Assembly (NCBI GenBank): GCA_049115715.1
Contig: JAGDZQ010000013.1
Location: 62,001-126,000, forward strand
Direction of reading: 5' to 3'
DNA: 64,000 nt
Origin: JAMZMI01 sp049115715
GTDB lineage: Bacteria; Bacteroidota; Bacteroidia; Cytophagales; Cyclobacteriaceae
The notes beneath the pieces were generated by a model. That model had not been told where the DNA came from and made no database searches. It saw only the letters and a program-made list of their open reading frames with translations. Both the position numbers and the translations under genes were made by a program. This document shows, piece after piece, positions 1 through 8,725 of the stretch. Positions within the stretch are counted from its first letter, which is position 1, and each line of letters opens with the position of its first letter.

Positions 1-1401
1 TTAAATTCTGAACCAAGGAATAGCTTTATTGATCAAAATTCGACTATTCAAGAGTCTCTAGCAATTCTAAATAAGAAGTATAGAACAACTCCTTTTTATG
101 TGCAAATAGATGAAAAGACCTACTACATCACCTGTACAGGAAAGTATAACTACGAAATAGATAGGTTTGGTGGAATGTTTAAATATGGATTGGTAAATGA
201 TTCGTTCCAAGTCTTATCAGAACCTTTTTATGATAAAATATATTCTCCTAATTTGATAATTGACAAGTGTTTTGAAATTAAACTAAACTCAAAAATTGGT
301 CTTATCAATTATATAACTGGAGAGATTCTACATCCTCAATTTGACTATATACTTCCTAGCCGCAGCGACACTCAAAACAATGCTTATGGATTTAAAAATC
401 ATAAATGGTACAAGATTAATAATTCTAATATCACCGTGCCTAAAGAAGTTGATTTTGATCCAACCTTTATTCTAAAAACGCTTTCATTCGATATTTTGAA
501 TGTTGGAGAAAATATGATGTACAATAGCTACACTAAATATGATAGCGGACATGAAAGTGAAGGAGAGGGAGTAGTAATCGTTCCATCATTTATGGAGTAT
601 TTAAATTTGTTCCCTAATGATGAATATACAGATATTATTCTCCTTGAAGGACAAAAAAGTTTAGATTTCGGAACAGAACAAGCGAATTTAAGGACTAGTT
701 TATATAAAAAAATAACAGATAAGCTGCTCTCATTTTTGGTCTCCGTCTATGAATCAGGAGTTGATGCCAGAGGCTACCAAATGGAATCAAAAGAACTGCT
801 AGTCTATAACAGTGAAAAGAATACCATTAACTCTATCCACTTAGGGTCAATATATGAAAATGAAAACTTCTGCATGGAATCAGAGTATCGATTTGTCAAT
901 GATTCTATAATTGAAGTTAAATTGAATGCAAATCGCTATGATAGAAAGTATCAAATTTACGATTTCGAAACCCAATATACATACCACAAGGTCTTAGAGG
1001 ATGGGGCAATTAAAAAATTGAAATCCAATAGGTATTTTGACTTTACTAAATTCATTTTCATTAATGAAAATCATTTAAAAGGGTGTTTTGCAAAGTTCAT
1101 GGAAAATGAATCATACGACCAATATAATATTTGGATCTATGACCATTTGACAATTGAAGATCTGGATATAATGCGAAATGAAATATTCGCTGAATATGGA
1201 TATAAATTCAAAACCGAAAAATGGCGCAGCTACTTTGCTTCTAAATATTGGTATAAACCTCTCTATGATGATGTGAATGATAAATTAACTGAAATCGATA
1301 AAAAAAACGTGAAGCTCATTTTAAAAGTGAAAGAAATGATGCTAAACGATGAAGATAAGTTTACGAATAAGCGGCCTTCCGTATATGCTTTTGCTGGTTA
1401 A
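1..1401 (+). CDS. WG-repeat-containing protein, 5' end outside window
   Basis: The reading frame is open to the left edge, so the gene starts upstream; the first in-window start candidate is the GTG at 100, but sense codons continue before it. The N-terminal third shows WG-repeat-like units, in which a short beta motif such as KYGLVN or KIGLINY is followed some residues later by a P-x-[FY]-D-[YK]-I turn (two to three copies, roughly codons 50-125). The rest is acidic and charged with no catalytic motif that I recognise. WG repeats occur in many Bacteroidota proteins of unknown function and are thought to be beta-rich binding modules. No signal peptide can be judged because the start is missing. 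The end overlaps the next gene. Confidence 0.7.
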   Translation, partial: LNSEPRNSFIDQNSTIQESLAILNKKYRTTPFYVQIDEKTYYITCTGKYNYEIDRFGGMFKYGLVNDSFQVLSEPFYDKIYSPNLIIDKCFEIKLNSKIGLINYITGEILHPQFDYILPSRSDTQNNAYGFKNHKWYKINNSNITVPKEVDFDPTFILKTLSFDILNVGENMMYNSYTKYDSGHESEGEGVVIVPSFMEYLNLFPNDEYTDIILLEGQKSLDFGTEQANLRTSLYKKITDKLLSFLVSVYESGVDARGYQMESKELLVYNSEKNTINSIHLGSIYENENFCMESEYRFVNDSIIEVKLNANRYDRKYQIYDFETQYTYHKVLEDGAIKKLKSNRYFDFTKFIFINENHLKGCFAKFMENESYDQYNIWIYDHLTIEDLDIMRNEIFAEYGYKFKTEKWRSYFASKYWYKPLYDDVNDKLTEIDKKNVKLILKVKEMMLNDEDKFTNKRPSVYAFAG

Positions 1402-1987
1402 AAGAACTTATTTTGCTATCGCGAGCTTAATTTGCGTATTGATAATCATCAAATCTCTAGATTATTTCTTACCGGATTTCAGCAAAGGTTTTCTTATAGG
1501 AAAACAATCTATATTCTATTTCTACAAGTACTTTTTATACTGCCACATAGTCGGGTCTCCTATTGTCTTACTTACAGGTATTTTTCAATTTTCATTGCCA
1601 AAATCAAAGTATCACAAACTTAGTGGAAGGGTCTACATAATATCTGTTTTATTCCTTGCCGCTCCTGGAGCTTTAGTGATGTCATTTTATTCGATTGATG
1701 GCGTTTTCAGCTCCCTGAATTTTCTATTGATGTCTATTTTATGGATTTTTTTTAGCTTAAAAGCGCTCTTTTATATTAAGAAAGGCAATATTGAAAAACA
1801 TAAACACATGATGATAAGGAGCTTCATCTTAACAAATTCAGCTATATGGATTAGGATTCTATCATATGTTGACAACCAGTTACATGTGTTTCAACCCGAA
1901 AGAGGGTATCTAATAATTTCTTTATCGAGCTGGTTACCAGCAATAATTGTATTTGAGTTGATAACACATAAACAACAAATAATATAG
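1349..1987 (+). CDS. DUF2306-family membrane protein
   Basis: A 212-residue hydrophobic protein with about five to six membrane segments. The second membrane unit carries the sequence YCHIVGSPIVLLTG followed by YHKLSGRVYI, the conserved His-containing pattern of DUF2306; KHKHMMIRSF in the later loop also fits. Function is unknown for the family. The start at 1349 overlaps the preceding gene by 53 bases; an alternative ATG at 1385 (Met13) shortens the overlap to 17 bases and would remove a polar stretch before the first membrane helix. Same-strand overlap suggests co-transcription with the WG-repeat gene. Confidence 0.65.
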   Translation: MKISLRISGLPYMLLLVKRTYFAIASLICVLIIIKSLDYFLPDFSKGFLIGKQSIFYFYKYFLYCHIVGSPIVLLTGIFQFSLPKSKYHKLSGRVYIISVLFLAAPGALVMSFYSIDGVFSSLNFLLMSILWIFFSLKALFYIKKGNIEKHKHMMIRSFILTNSAIWIRILSYVDNQLHVFQPERGYLIISLSSWLPAIIVFELITHKQQII

Positions 1988-2048
1988 ACTTTAGAAATAA
2001 GAACCCGCGATTCTGATTGATAAATGTTCCTCCATCTCAAAAAACAAC

Positions 2049-2636
2049 ATGAAGTACCTCATAATATCATTCATCCTTTCTGCAACTGCGTGCAAGTCCG
2101 ACAAACAGCAAGAGCAAACTCCGGAAGGATGGTCCCAACAGATCAAAAATGATATCGCAGCTATAACCGACAATGATGATCTCAAAGGATATCTTGAATA
2201 CATCTATGATCTGGATCAAAAAGTAAGGAAAGAGGAAAGTCAAGCACTAAAGGAACATGGAAGATATTCTGATGAATATCCGCTTGCCGTAGAAAATCTC
2301 CTCCAAGTTGATAATCAAAATTTTCAGAGAATAGACGCCATCCTTGCACAATTCGGCTACCCTAGCCCCGATAGCGTAGGAAGAAAAGCAGCCCAAGCGC
2401 CGTGGATTATAGTGCATCGCTCCAAGGATTATGCCTATCGCATAAAACACTTTCCTATAATCTACGATGCATACGCAAAAGGAAACATAAGCGATAATGC
2501 GATTTCGAGATTTTTGGACGGGACGTATAGAATCAAATTCAATAGAAAGTTTTCAATGTCTGGCTCATATGAAAAACGTCAAAAGATAGATGAGCTCATA
2601 AAAGCATTGGAGCTAAAAACCTCAATAGTGGAATGA
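2049..2636 (+). CDS. Small lipoprotein, DUF6624-like
   Basis: A 195-residue protein with a short lipoprotein signal ending in SATAC, so Cys15 is the likely lipidated residue and the protein sits in the envelope. The body has the pattern DNQNFQRIDAILAQFGYPSPDSVGRKAAQAPWIIVHRS, followed by a helical segment and a DGTYRIKFNRK region. This resembles the DUF6624 pattern (a Gly-Trp/Tyr-Pro motif, V-G, A-x-x-x-x-x-x-H). No enzymatic role is established for that family to my knowledge. It stands alone between the DUF2306 gene and the sugar-degradation region. Confidence 0.6.
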   Translation: MKYLIISFILSATACKSDKQQEQTPEGWSQQIKNDIAAITDNDDLKGYLEYIYDLDQKVRKEESQALKEHGRYSDEYPLAVENLLQVDNQNFQRIDAILAQFGYPSPDSVGRKAAQAPWIIVHRSKDYAYRIKHFPIIYDAYAKGNISDNAISRFLDGTYRIKFNRKFSMSGSYEKRQKIDELIKALELKTSIVE

Positions 2637-2707
2637 CCTTTTTGACTTGGAAGTAGAAAACGATTAACCCGAAAACTTCGCCTGTGTGCGGGATTACTAA
2701 ATATTTA

Positions 2708-2715
2708 TATATTTG
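2708..2715 (+). promoter_or_regulatory. Putative -7 promoter element (TAnnTTTG)
   Basis: TATATTTG exactly fits the Bacteroidota -7 consensus TAnnTTTG and lies 40 bases before the start codon of the DUF5060 gene. A clean -33 TTTG is not visible at the usual 17-23 spacing, so the assignment rests on the -7 box and position. The box is half buried in the palindrome at 2710-2739. Confidence 0.5.
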
Positions 2716-2739
2716 TATTTTGTATACAAAATACAAATA
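2710..2739. repeat. Perfect 30-bp palindrome, likely operator
   Basis: Positions 2710-2724 are the exact reverse complement of 2725-2739, with no spacer, centred on GTATAC. It starts inside the putative -7 box and ends 15 bases before the ATG at 2755. The position is that of a repressor operator covering the transcription start. An mRNA hairpin over the leader is an alternative. It is made only of A/T-rich steps plus two G and two C, so cruciform potential is also high. Confidence 0.7.
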
Positions 2740-2754
2740 AGCAATTTTATCAAT

Positions 2755-4566
2755 ATGAAAAAAATCATAATCGTTCTAATCACGTGTGTCATTCTCTTCT
2801 CCGCAGCTACGACACAAGCTCAGGTTATAGATGGAGAGTTAAAAAAATGGCACAAAGTCACCCTCTCATTTGAAGGTCCTGAAACTTCTGAAGATGCAGA
2901 TGATAATCCATTTCTCAACTACCAGCTCAATGTGACGTTCTCGCATGCTACTAGCGGTAAGTCATACACTGTCCCAGGATACTTTGCCGCAGATGGTGAT
3001 GCCGGAAATACTGGAGCAAAGGCTGGAAACATCTGGAAGGCTCACTTCTCTCCAGATGAAATAGGTGAGTGGACATACTCAGTAAGTTTCAAAAAGGACA
3101 ACTTCTTAGCTGTCAGAGAAAACCCCAATAAAGGTAAATCAGCTGGTTTTTCGGATAAAGCTTCTGGAAGTTTCAGCGTTGCGGCTAGTGATAAATCTGG
3201 AAGAGATTTTCGTTCGAAAGGCCGACTCCAATATGTAGGTGAGCGCTACTTGAAGTTTGCAGAAACGGGGGAATACTTCTTAAAGTGCGGGTCTGACGCG
3301 CCTGAAAACTTCCTCTCTTATGAGGAGTTTGATGGTACATTTCACAATGATGGACAAAAGGATGATTTAGTAAAAACCTGGGAAGCGCACAAAAAGGATT
3401 GGAAAGAAGGTGACCCAACATGGCAGGGTGGTAAGGGAAAAGACATCATCGGCGCTGTTAACTATCTAGCTTCAAAAGGGCTAAATGCTTTTTCTTTTCT
3501 TACCATGAACATTGAGGGTGATGACAAAAATGTGTTTCCATATATAGATTACAACACATGGGACAGGTTTGATTGTTCCAAGCTAGATCAATGGGAAATC
3601 ATATTTGAGCATGCTGATAAATTAGGAATGTTCCTTCATTTCAAAACCTTAGAAGCAGAAAATCAAGGACTGCTAGATAATGGAGGAATCGGCCTTTACA
3701 CAAAACTTTATTACCGTGAACTAATTGCGAGATTTGGGCATCACCTTGCCTTAAACTGGAACCTGTGCGAAGAAGTGGGTGACTGGCAAAGAAATACGAG
3801 AACGCTTCCTCTCTACGATCGGGAAAAAATCGCGCTCTCAGATTATGTATCTACAGTTGATCCCTATGACCATCACCTTGTCATTCACAATGGAGCCTGG
3901 TACGACGGGATTTATGGGACTAAGACCACCTTCACGGGTGCGTCTCTGCAAACGAGCAAGGAAGACTTTCGTCAGGTTCATGGATCTGTCCTGAGAATCT
4001 TAAATGAATCAAAAAAGGCGGGCAAACAATGGGCTGTCGCCTGCGATGAACCTGGAGATGCTCAGCATTCGCTCACTCCGGATGCTGAAAATCCCGAGCA
4101 CAATGATGCTAGAAAAAACGGACTCTGGGGAGCGATGATGGCTGGCTCTTGGGGTACCGAGTGGTACTTCGGCTATGCGCATCCACACTCTGATCTTACA
4201 TGTCAGGATTATAGGTCACGAGATTTGTTTTGGGATCAAGGCAGAATTTGCCTTGAGTTCTTTCAAAATAATAAAGTGCCGTATTGGGAAATGGAATCTG
4301 CTGATGATTTAATCTCATCAGAAGGTGATTATGTACTTGCGAAGCAAGGTGAAACGTATGTGGTTTTTCTCAAAAACGGTGGGACTTCTACATTAGATCT
4401 AGGTAATGCTGTAGGCAAATACACCGTCCTTTGGTATAACCCCAGATCTGGTGGCGAACTACAGAAAGGAAAAACGAAAACAATTAAGGGAAGCGGGAAA
4501 CAATCTTTAGGAAATCCTCCTAGTGAAGTCGAAAAAGACTGGGTTGCTTTAATTACGCGTCAATAA
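2755..4566 (+). CDS. DUF5060-domain putative glycoside hydrolase (paralogue 1)
   Basis: A 603-residue exported protein; the ATG at 2755 is preferred over 2713 because it starts directly at a signal peptide (MKKIIIVLITC...TTQAQ). Residues about 25-140 form a DUF5060 beta-sandwich (WHKVTLSFEGPETSE, GYFAADG, W-x-A-x-F-S-P). The middle resembles a (beta/alpha)8 clan GH-A barrel: NWNLCEE (Glu339/340) is placed like an acid/base and ACDEPGD (Glu432) like a nucleophile. The last about 90 residues look like the beta domain often labelled putative collagen-binding (YTVLWYNPRSGG). The substrate is not known. It has a full-length paralogue at 8726 and faces the 3-keto-glycoside operon. Confidence 0.75.
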   Translation: MKKIIIVLITCVILFSAATTQAQVIDGELKKWHKVTLSFEGPETSEDADDNPFLNYQLNVTFSHATSGKSYTVPGYFAADGDAGNTGAKAGNIWKAHFSPDEIGEWTYSVSFKKDNFLAVRENPNKGKSAGFSDKASGSFSVAASDKSGRDFRSKGRLQYVGERYLKFAETGEYFLKCGSDAPENFLSYEEFDGTFHNDGQKDDLVKTWEAHKKDWKEGDPTWQGGKGKDIIGAVNYLASKGLNAFSFLTMNIEGDDKNVFPYIDYNTWDRFDCSKLDQWEIIFEHADKLGMFLHFKTLEAENQGLLDNGGIGLYTKLYYRELIARFGHHLALNWNLCEEVGDWQRNTRTLPLYDREKIALSDYVSTVDPYDHHLVIHNGAWYDGIYGTKTTFTGASLQTSKEDFRQVHGSVLRILNESKKAGKQWAVACDEPGDAQHSLTPDAENPEHNDARKNGLWGAMMAGSWGTEWYFGYAHPHSDLTCQDYRSRDLFWDQGRICLEFFQNNKVPYWEMESADDLISSEGDYVLAKQGETYVVFLKNGGTSTLDLGNAVGKYTVLWYNPRSGGELQKGKTKTIKGSGKQSLGNPPSEVEKDWVALITRQ

Positions 4567-4578
4567 AAGGAATCATAT

Positions 4579-4604
4579 CCTGAGCTTCAAATTCGAAGCT
4601 CAGG
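4579..4604. terminator. Hairpin between convergent genes
   Basis: A 10-bp perfect stem (CCTGAGCTTC / GAAGCTCAGG) with a 6-base loop sits between the convergent DUF5060 and Gfo/Idh/MocA genes and includes the last codons of the latter. There is no long T-run, so intrinsic termination is uncertain. Confidence 0.4.
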
Positions 4605-5783
4605 GTAATCTTTCCAATGCTTTACCTGCTCATCCCACACGGCATCAAGTCCAATCTGCACACACTTGGCCGTTACGCCTCCTGAAATCACATTCGACTC
4701 AGGTTGCTCGCCTTTTTCTATTGCATCTCTAAACTGAATCAGCGCCTCCTTCGTAGGATCTATCCCATTCCCTTCTACTGGAGCTCCCTTGCCTTGCTGC
4801 CAAGCCTGCATCGTAGCACCCGATACTCCGTCTACTATACCTAACTCCTCCGGCTTGGTGTTTTCGGTATAAATTGTAGCCGAGGTAGTATTCAAAATAA
4901 TAGTAGCCTTGCTCCCAAGTATCTTGATCTTGTAGCCCTCGTACTTATTGCTAGTGGTGCAGTTAAAAGATGCATCGAGTCCATTCTGATACTCCATCAG
5001 TAAATGGATATTGTCATAAGTCTCTCTACCGTCTTTCCAAAAATCAATCCCTCCGAAACCTGAAACTTTGGCAGGTAAAGAACCAGACGTCCAGTTGATA
5101 AAATCGATTTGATGGGACATCAATTCTGCAATTAGTCCCCCGGAATGTTCTTTGTACATCCTCCAGTTGATCTGTCGTTCCCATTTCGGATCAGGGACAG
5201 CTCGTCTCCAATTTCCATTTCTATTCCACTGGCAGTGATAAGCCGTCACATCGCCAATGTACCCTGACTGTACAATTTGTCTGACTTTTCGGTAAAGTTC
5301 AGAGCTATGATATTGATGCCCGGTCTGAAAAATAAGCTTTGGGTTTGCTTTTGCCTTATCGATCGTTCGCTGAATGTGGTCAATTCCTCTGACCATCGTT
5401 TTTTCACAGTAAACATGTTTCCCAGCATCGAGCGCATCTACTGCCATTTCACCATGCAATCCGAAAGGTGAGGAAATGATGACAGCATCTACATTTTTAT
5501 CCTCCAGCAACTTCCTATAGTCTTTGTAGCCCTTAGCTCCCTGACTAATAGCCAGCCCTTCTTCAAGTCGAAACGGAATCACATCACAGCATGCGGTAAC
5601 ATCGGCACCTTCAATTTCATTAAGCAGATGCGCGAGCCCCTGCCCTCTTCCGCCTGTTCCGATGATGCCAATTCTTATAGGGTTTTTATTCGTGAATCCA
5701 GAAGCATTGAGTCCCCCGAGACCCAGCGCTATTCCGCCGGCTACAGCTCCTCCCTTCACAATAAAATCTCTTCTACTAGTCAT
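4587..5783 (-). CDS. Gfo/Idh/MocA-family oxidoreductase, Tat-type signal
   Basis: A 398-residue NAD(P)-dependent sugar oxidoreductase family member. The ATG at 5783 is chosen because it starts at a twin-arginine signal, T-S-R-R-D-F-I followed by a glycine-rich hydrophobic stretch, implying export folded with cofactor. The Rossmann motif is IGIIGTGGRGQG (about residues 38-49). The usual EKP motif is EKT here (CEKTMVRG), keeping the Lys. A conserved His region follows (SHQIDFINW). Last gene of a three-gene operon with a 2-base gap to the upstream paralogue. By analogy with periplasmic 3-keto-glycoside systems it could oxidise the C3 hydroxyl of a glycoside or reduce a 3-keto product; this is inference. 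Confidence 0.85.
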   Translation of the reverse strand: MTSRRDFIVKGGAVAGGIALGLGGLNASGFTNKNPIRIGIIGTGGRGQGLAHLLNEIEGADVTACCDVIPFRLEEGLAISQGAKGYKDYRKLLEDKNVDAVIISSPFGLHGEMAVDALDAGKHVYCEKTMVRGIDHIQRTIDKAKANPKLIFQTGHQYHSSELYRKVRQIVQSGYIGDVTAYHCQWNRNGNWRRAVPDPKWERQINWRMYKEHSGGLIAELMSHQIDFINWTSGSLPAKVSGFGGIDFWKDGRETYDNIHLLMEYQNGLDASFNCTTSNKYEGYKIKILGSKATIILNTTSATIYTENTKPEELGIVDGVSGATMQAWQQGKGAPVEGNGIDPTKEALIQFRDAIEKGEQPESNVISGGVTAKCVQIGLDAVWDEQVKHWKDYPELRI

Positions 5784-5785
5784 CG

Positions 5786-7108
5786 TTACACTTTTGGTTC
5801 CCAACCAGGCTCGTAAGTTCTGCCCCAAAGAGACATGGCTTCCTCGTCGTTCAAAATTCTTCCAGTCTCATTATCCAACTCTAGTGACCTGCCATACTTC
5901 TGTGAGATATTGCCAAGATGGCAAAGCAAGTTACTAGTTGCTCCTTCTGCTATCGGGGAGTGAAGTTCTTCTCCTTTTCGGATTGCATTGAGCATGTTAT
6001 CCATGTGATTGATATCCAATGCACCTACTCCTAATGTATCCAGCGTAGCACTCTCTTTCTCTTCTTTTAACGCCTTGATTTCCTTGCCGTCATTGCTATA
6101 AATCTTGGCCCAGTTTCTGGTCAAAATCGCATAGCCATCTTTTCCATATATGGCCGCTCCGCGTCCTTGATTAAAAATCTTAGAAGGGTTGCAACTTTTG
6201 CCTTCCCACGAAATCATCTTATCATCTTCATACTCGAAGTTTGCAATCTGAGTATCATAAAACTGCCAATCGTCATCATAGTGATACCTTCCTCCTGAGG
6301 AAGATACTTTATTTGGAATATCAACCTGAAGTGCCCAGCGACATATATCTATTTCATGTGTGCCATTATTGTTGATTTCACCCGATCCCCACTTCCAGTG
6401 CCAGTGCCAGTTGTAATGCACCCATATATCTTCAAAATCTTGTCTTGGAGCAGGTCCCTGCCACAGTTCCCAGTTCAGCCAATCCGGGATAGCTACTTTC
6501 TTAGCCTTACCAATTGATCCTCGTGCATTGGAGTACCAGGCTTTGCCATAATAGACATCCCCTATTATACCCTCGTGAATCTCTTTAATAGCCTGAATGG
6601 AAGTAGTTGCGCTTCTTTGCTGATTTCCCATTTGAATCACACTTCCATACTTTTTCTGAGCCTCTACCAAAAGCTCCCCCTCTCGAGGGTTATGACTGCA
6701 TGGTTTTTCTACATAGACCGATTTGCCAGCTTGCATGCCAAGCAGAGCCATAGGAGCATGCCAGTGCTCAGGTGTGGCAATGGCAACCGCATCTATATCT
6801 TTCTTTTCTACCAGTTCCCTAAAGTCCTCTATTTCCTTTACTTTCTTGTCGGCATCTACCGTTGCGAGTACTTCTTTGTATTTGGCAAATTGTCTCGAAT
6901 CTACATCACAGATATACCTGATAGCCGCATTGTCTGCTTTTGCAACTGCTAAGCCAAGTGACTTTCCTCTGCCATTCAATCCTGCTATGCCAAAATTGAT
7001 GCGTTCGTTTGATCCCACAATCCTGTTGTAGCTAGATGCGGAAAACGCCATGGAAAGCCCGACAGAACCTAATGCACTTTTCTTGATAAACTCTCTTCTG
7101 CTTGTCAT
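5786..7108 (-). CDS. Gfo/Idh/MocA-family oxidoreductase, Tat-type signal
   Basis: A 440-residue protein with a Tat signal (T-S-R-R-E-F-I-K-K), a Rossmann fold (NFGIAGLNGRGKS, about residues 38-50), the catalytic EKP motif (YVEKPCSHNP) and a long aromatic insert (HYNWHWHWKWGSGEINNNGTHEI) typical of the large exported branch of the family, containing the conserved HEID. It lies 2 bases downstream of the double-DUF1080 gene and 2 bases upstream of another Gfo/Idh/MocA gene, so the three are co-transcribed. It is the likelier oxidase of the pair because the EKP motif is intact. The sugar specificity cannot be read from sequence. Confidence 0.87.
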   Translation of the reverse strand: MTSRREFIKKSALGSVGLSMAFSASSYNRIVGSNERINFGIAGLNGRGKSLGLAVAKADNAAIRYICDVDSRQFAKYKEVLATVDADKKVKEIEDFRELVEKKDIDAVAIATPEHWHAPMALLGMQAGKSVYVEKPCSHNPREGELLVEAQKKYGSVIQMGNQQRSATTSIQAIKEIHEGIIGDVYYGKAWYSNARGSIGKAKKVAIPDWLNWELWQGPAPRQDFEDIWVHYNWHWHWKWGSGEINNNGTHEIDICRWALQVDIPNKVSSSGGRYHYDDDWQFYDTQIANFEYEDDKMISWEGKSCNPSKIFNQGRGAAIYGKDGYAILTRNWAKIYSNDGKEIKALKEEKESATLDTLGVGALDINHMDNMLNAIRKGEELHSPIAEGATSNLLCHLGNISQKYGRSLELDNETGRILNDEEAMSLWGRTYEPGWEPKV

Positions 7109-7110
7109 GA

Positions 7111-8463
7111 TTATAGTTCTTTAATTTTAATACTTCTAAAACTTACTTCATCACCATGATCCTGCAGAAGGATGCTTCCCTCTGGCCACCTTCCAAAATT
7201 CTCCCAAGATTTATACTTGCTGTAGTTGACCAAAGCTTCAAATACTTGTGAGTAGCGATCATATTCTACCACCTTCTCATTATTGAGCCAGTGCTCCACC
7301 TTTCCATCTTTACTTATGATGTATGCTTTGTTCCATTTTCCTACCCCTTTGAATTGCTTGCCACGACCTTCCGTGCTTAAGTTAGATGCGGGAATTAGAT
7401 CGTAGAGTGAGGATACAGTTCTGTTTCCTTCCACACCTTTTTTAGCATCAGGGTGTACTTTATCATCCAATATTTGAAACTCACAACCTATGGCCGATCC
7501 AGCTCCCTTATTCAACGCTGGATCTACAAAATATTTAATCCCACTATTTGCTCCTTCTGTGATTTTAAATTCCAACTCAAGTTCAAAATCGCCATAGTAG
7601 CGAGTCGTTACGATATCTCCACCGTTGGTAGATTCTCCACCATCAGAAGCCAGCACCGTAAGTTCCCCGTTTTCTATTTTCCAACCTCCATCAGGGAAGT
7701 CATCCAATTTAGCACCTCGCCATCCTGCTGAGGTAGCCCCGTCCCAAAGCAATCTCCACCCATGATCTTCCTCCCACTGAGTTAGTTCATTTTTCAAGTA
7801 GCTCACTTGTGGAACTGAGGGGTCTGGCGACCATCTGTTTTCAGCCACATCTTCGGTCAATATTCGTAAGTTCTTCCATTTGACGACATAGCCATCCTCT
7901 TTCTTGCCTATACTATGAACTTGCAACCCAAAGAACCCCTCGGATGTAAGATCATCAACTAGGTTCGAGCACATTTGTCCATTGATGTAGGTTCTGATTT
8001 CAGTTCCCAGACATTCGATTCTCACTTTGTTCCAACCTGCTAGTCGGAAAGCATCTCTTGATTTGGGATTTCTGCTAAGTGGATATAGCCACCCACGACG
8101 CGATTCATCGAATACTCCTCCAGAGAACCTTCTTGGAGTCGGGTCCAGTTCGCATTGATACCCATTCACAACTCCTTTGTCATTCAAGTTGCTTCGAAAT
8201 TGCACACCGGAATTAAGATGATTGGGAAGTAAAACTTCGAATTCAAGAATAAAATCCCCATAGCTTTTCTTAGTACATAGAAACGTGTTGGGGCTATTGA
8301 GAACAGCACGTCCAACAATGGCATCTCCTTCGATTTCATACAAGGCTTTACCACCTTCTGTCTTCCAGTTCTTTAAATTATTACCATTAAAAAGTGGCTC
8401 CCAAGTTTGGGCGTGAGACAAGCTTGCTACCAAAAGTAAGAGTAGTGCAGATTTGATTTTCAT
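7111..8463 (-). CDS. Double DUF1080 (3-keto-glycoside hydrolase/lyase-like) protein
   Basis: A 450-residue exported protein with a Sec signal (MKIKSALLLLLVASLSHA). It has two DUF1080 concanavalin-like domains, about residues 20-205 (LFNGNNLKNWKTEGG, DFILEFEVLLPNHLNSGVQFRS) and about 235-450 (LLWDGATSAGWRGA, DFELELEFKITEGANSGIKYFV, ending in SFRSIKIKEL). DUF1080 proteins include the 3-keto-disaccharide hydrolases that cleave glycosides once C3 has been oxidised. First gene of the operon with two Gfo/Idh/MocA oxidoreductases, which would supply the 3-keto substrate. The two domains are clearly diverged, so one may act catalytically and the other bind. Confidence 0.85.
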   Translation of the reverse strand: MKIKSALLLLLVASLSHAQTWEPLFNGNNLKNWKTEGGKALYEIEGDAIVGRAVLNSPNTFLCTKKSYGDFILEFEVLLPNHLNSGVQFRSNLNDKGVVNGYQCELDPTPRRFSGGVFDESRRGWLYPLSRNPKSRDAFRLAGWNKVRIECLGTEIRTYINGQMCSNLVDDLTSEGFFGLQVHSIGKKEDGYVVKWKNLRILTEDVAENRWSPDPSVPQVSYLKNELTQWEEDHGWRLLWDGATSAGWRGAKLDDFPDGGWKIENGELTVLASDGGESTNGGDIVTTRYYGDFELELEFKITEGANSGIKYFVDPALNKGAGSAIGCEFQILDDKVHPDAKKGVEGNRTVSSLYDLIPASNLSTEGRGKQFKGVGKWNKAYIISKDGKVEHWLNNEKVVEYDRYSQVFEALVNYSKYKSWENFGRWPEGSILLQDHGDEVSFRSIKIKEL

Positions 8464-8725
8464 TTTTAAGATTTTGGGTTAATTCAATAAAAATTTAATG
8501 ACATGAATCTCAACCTCTCAAATATTCCTAAGAGACAAGAATCATTTCATTGGGGTACGATCTAAAGCATCATTCAACTTTAAACTAAACCAATATCTCA
8601 AAAAAAAACTACTTCTATGTAAAAAATACACATTAAATTTTTTATCTAGCATAAACATTCGCTGCTTGAGCAAAGGGTTTCGTATAAATATGATCCACCT
8701 GCGCTTATTTTTATGTATTACAAAA

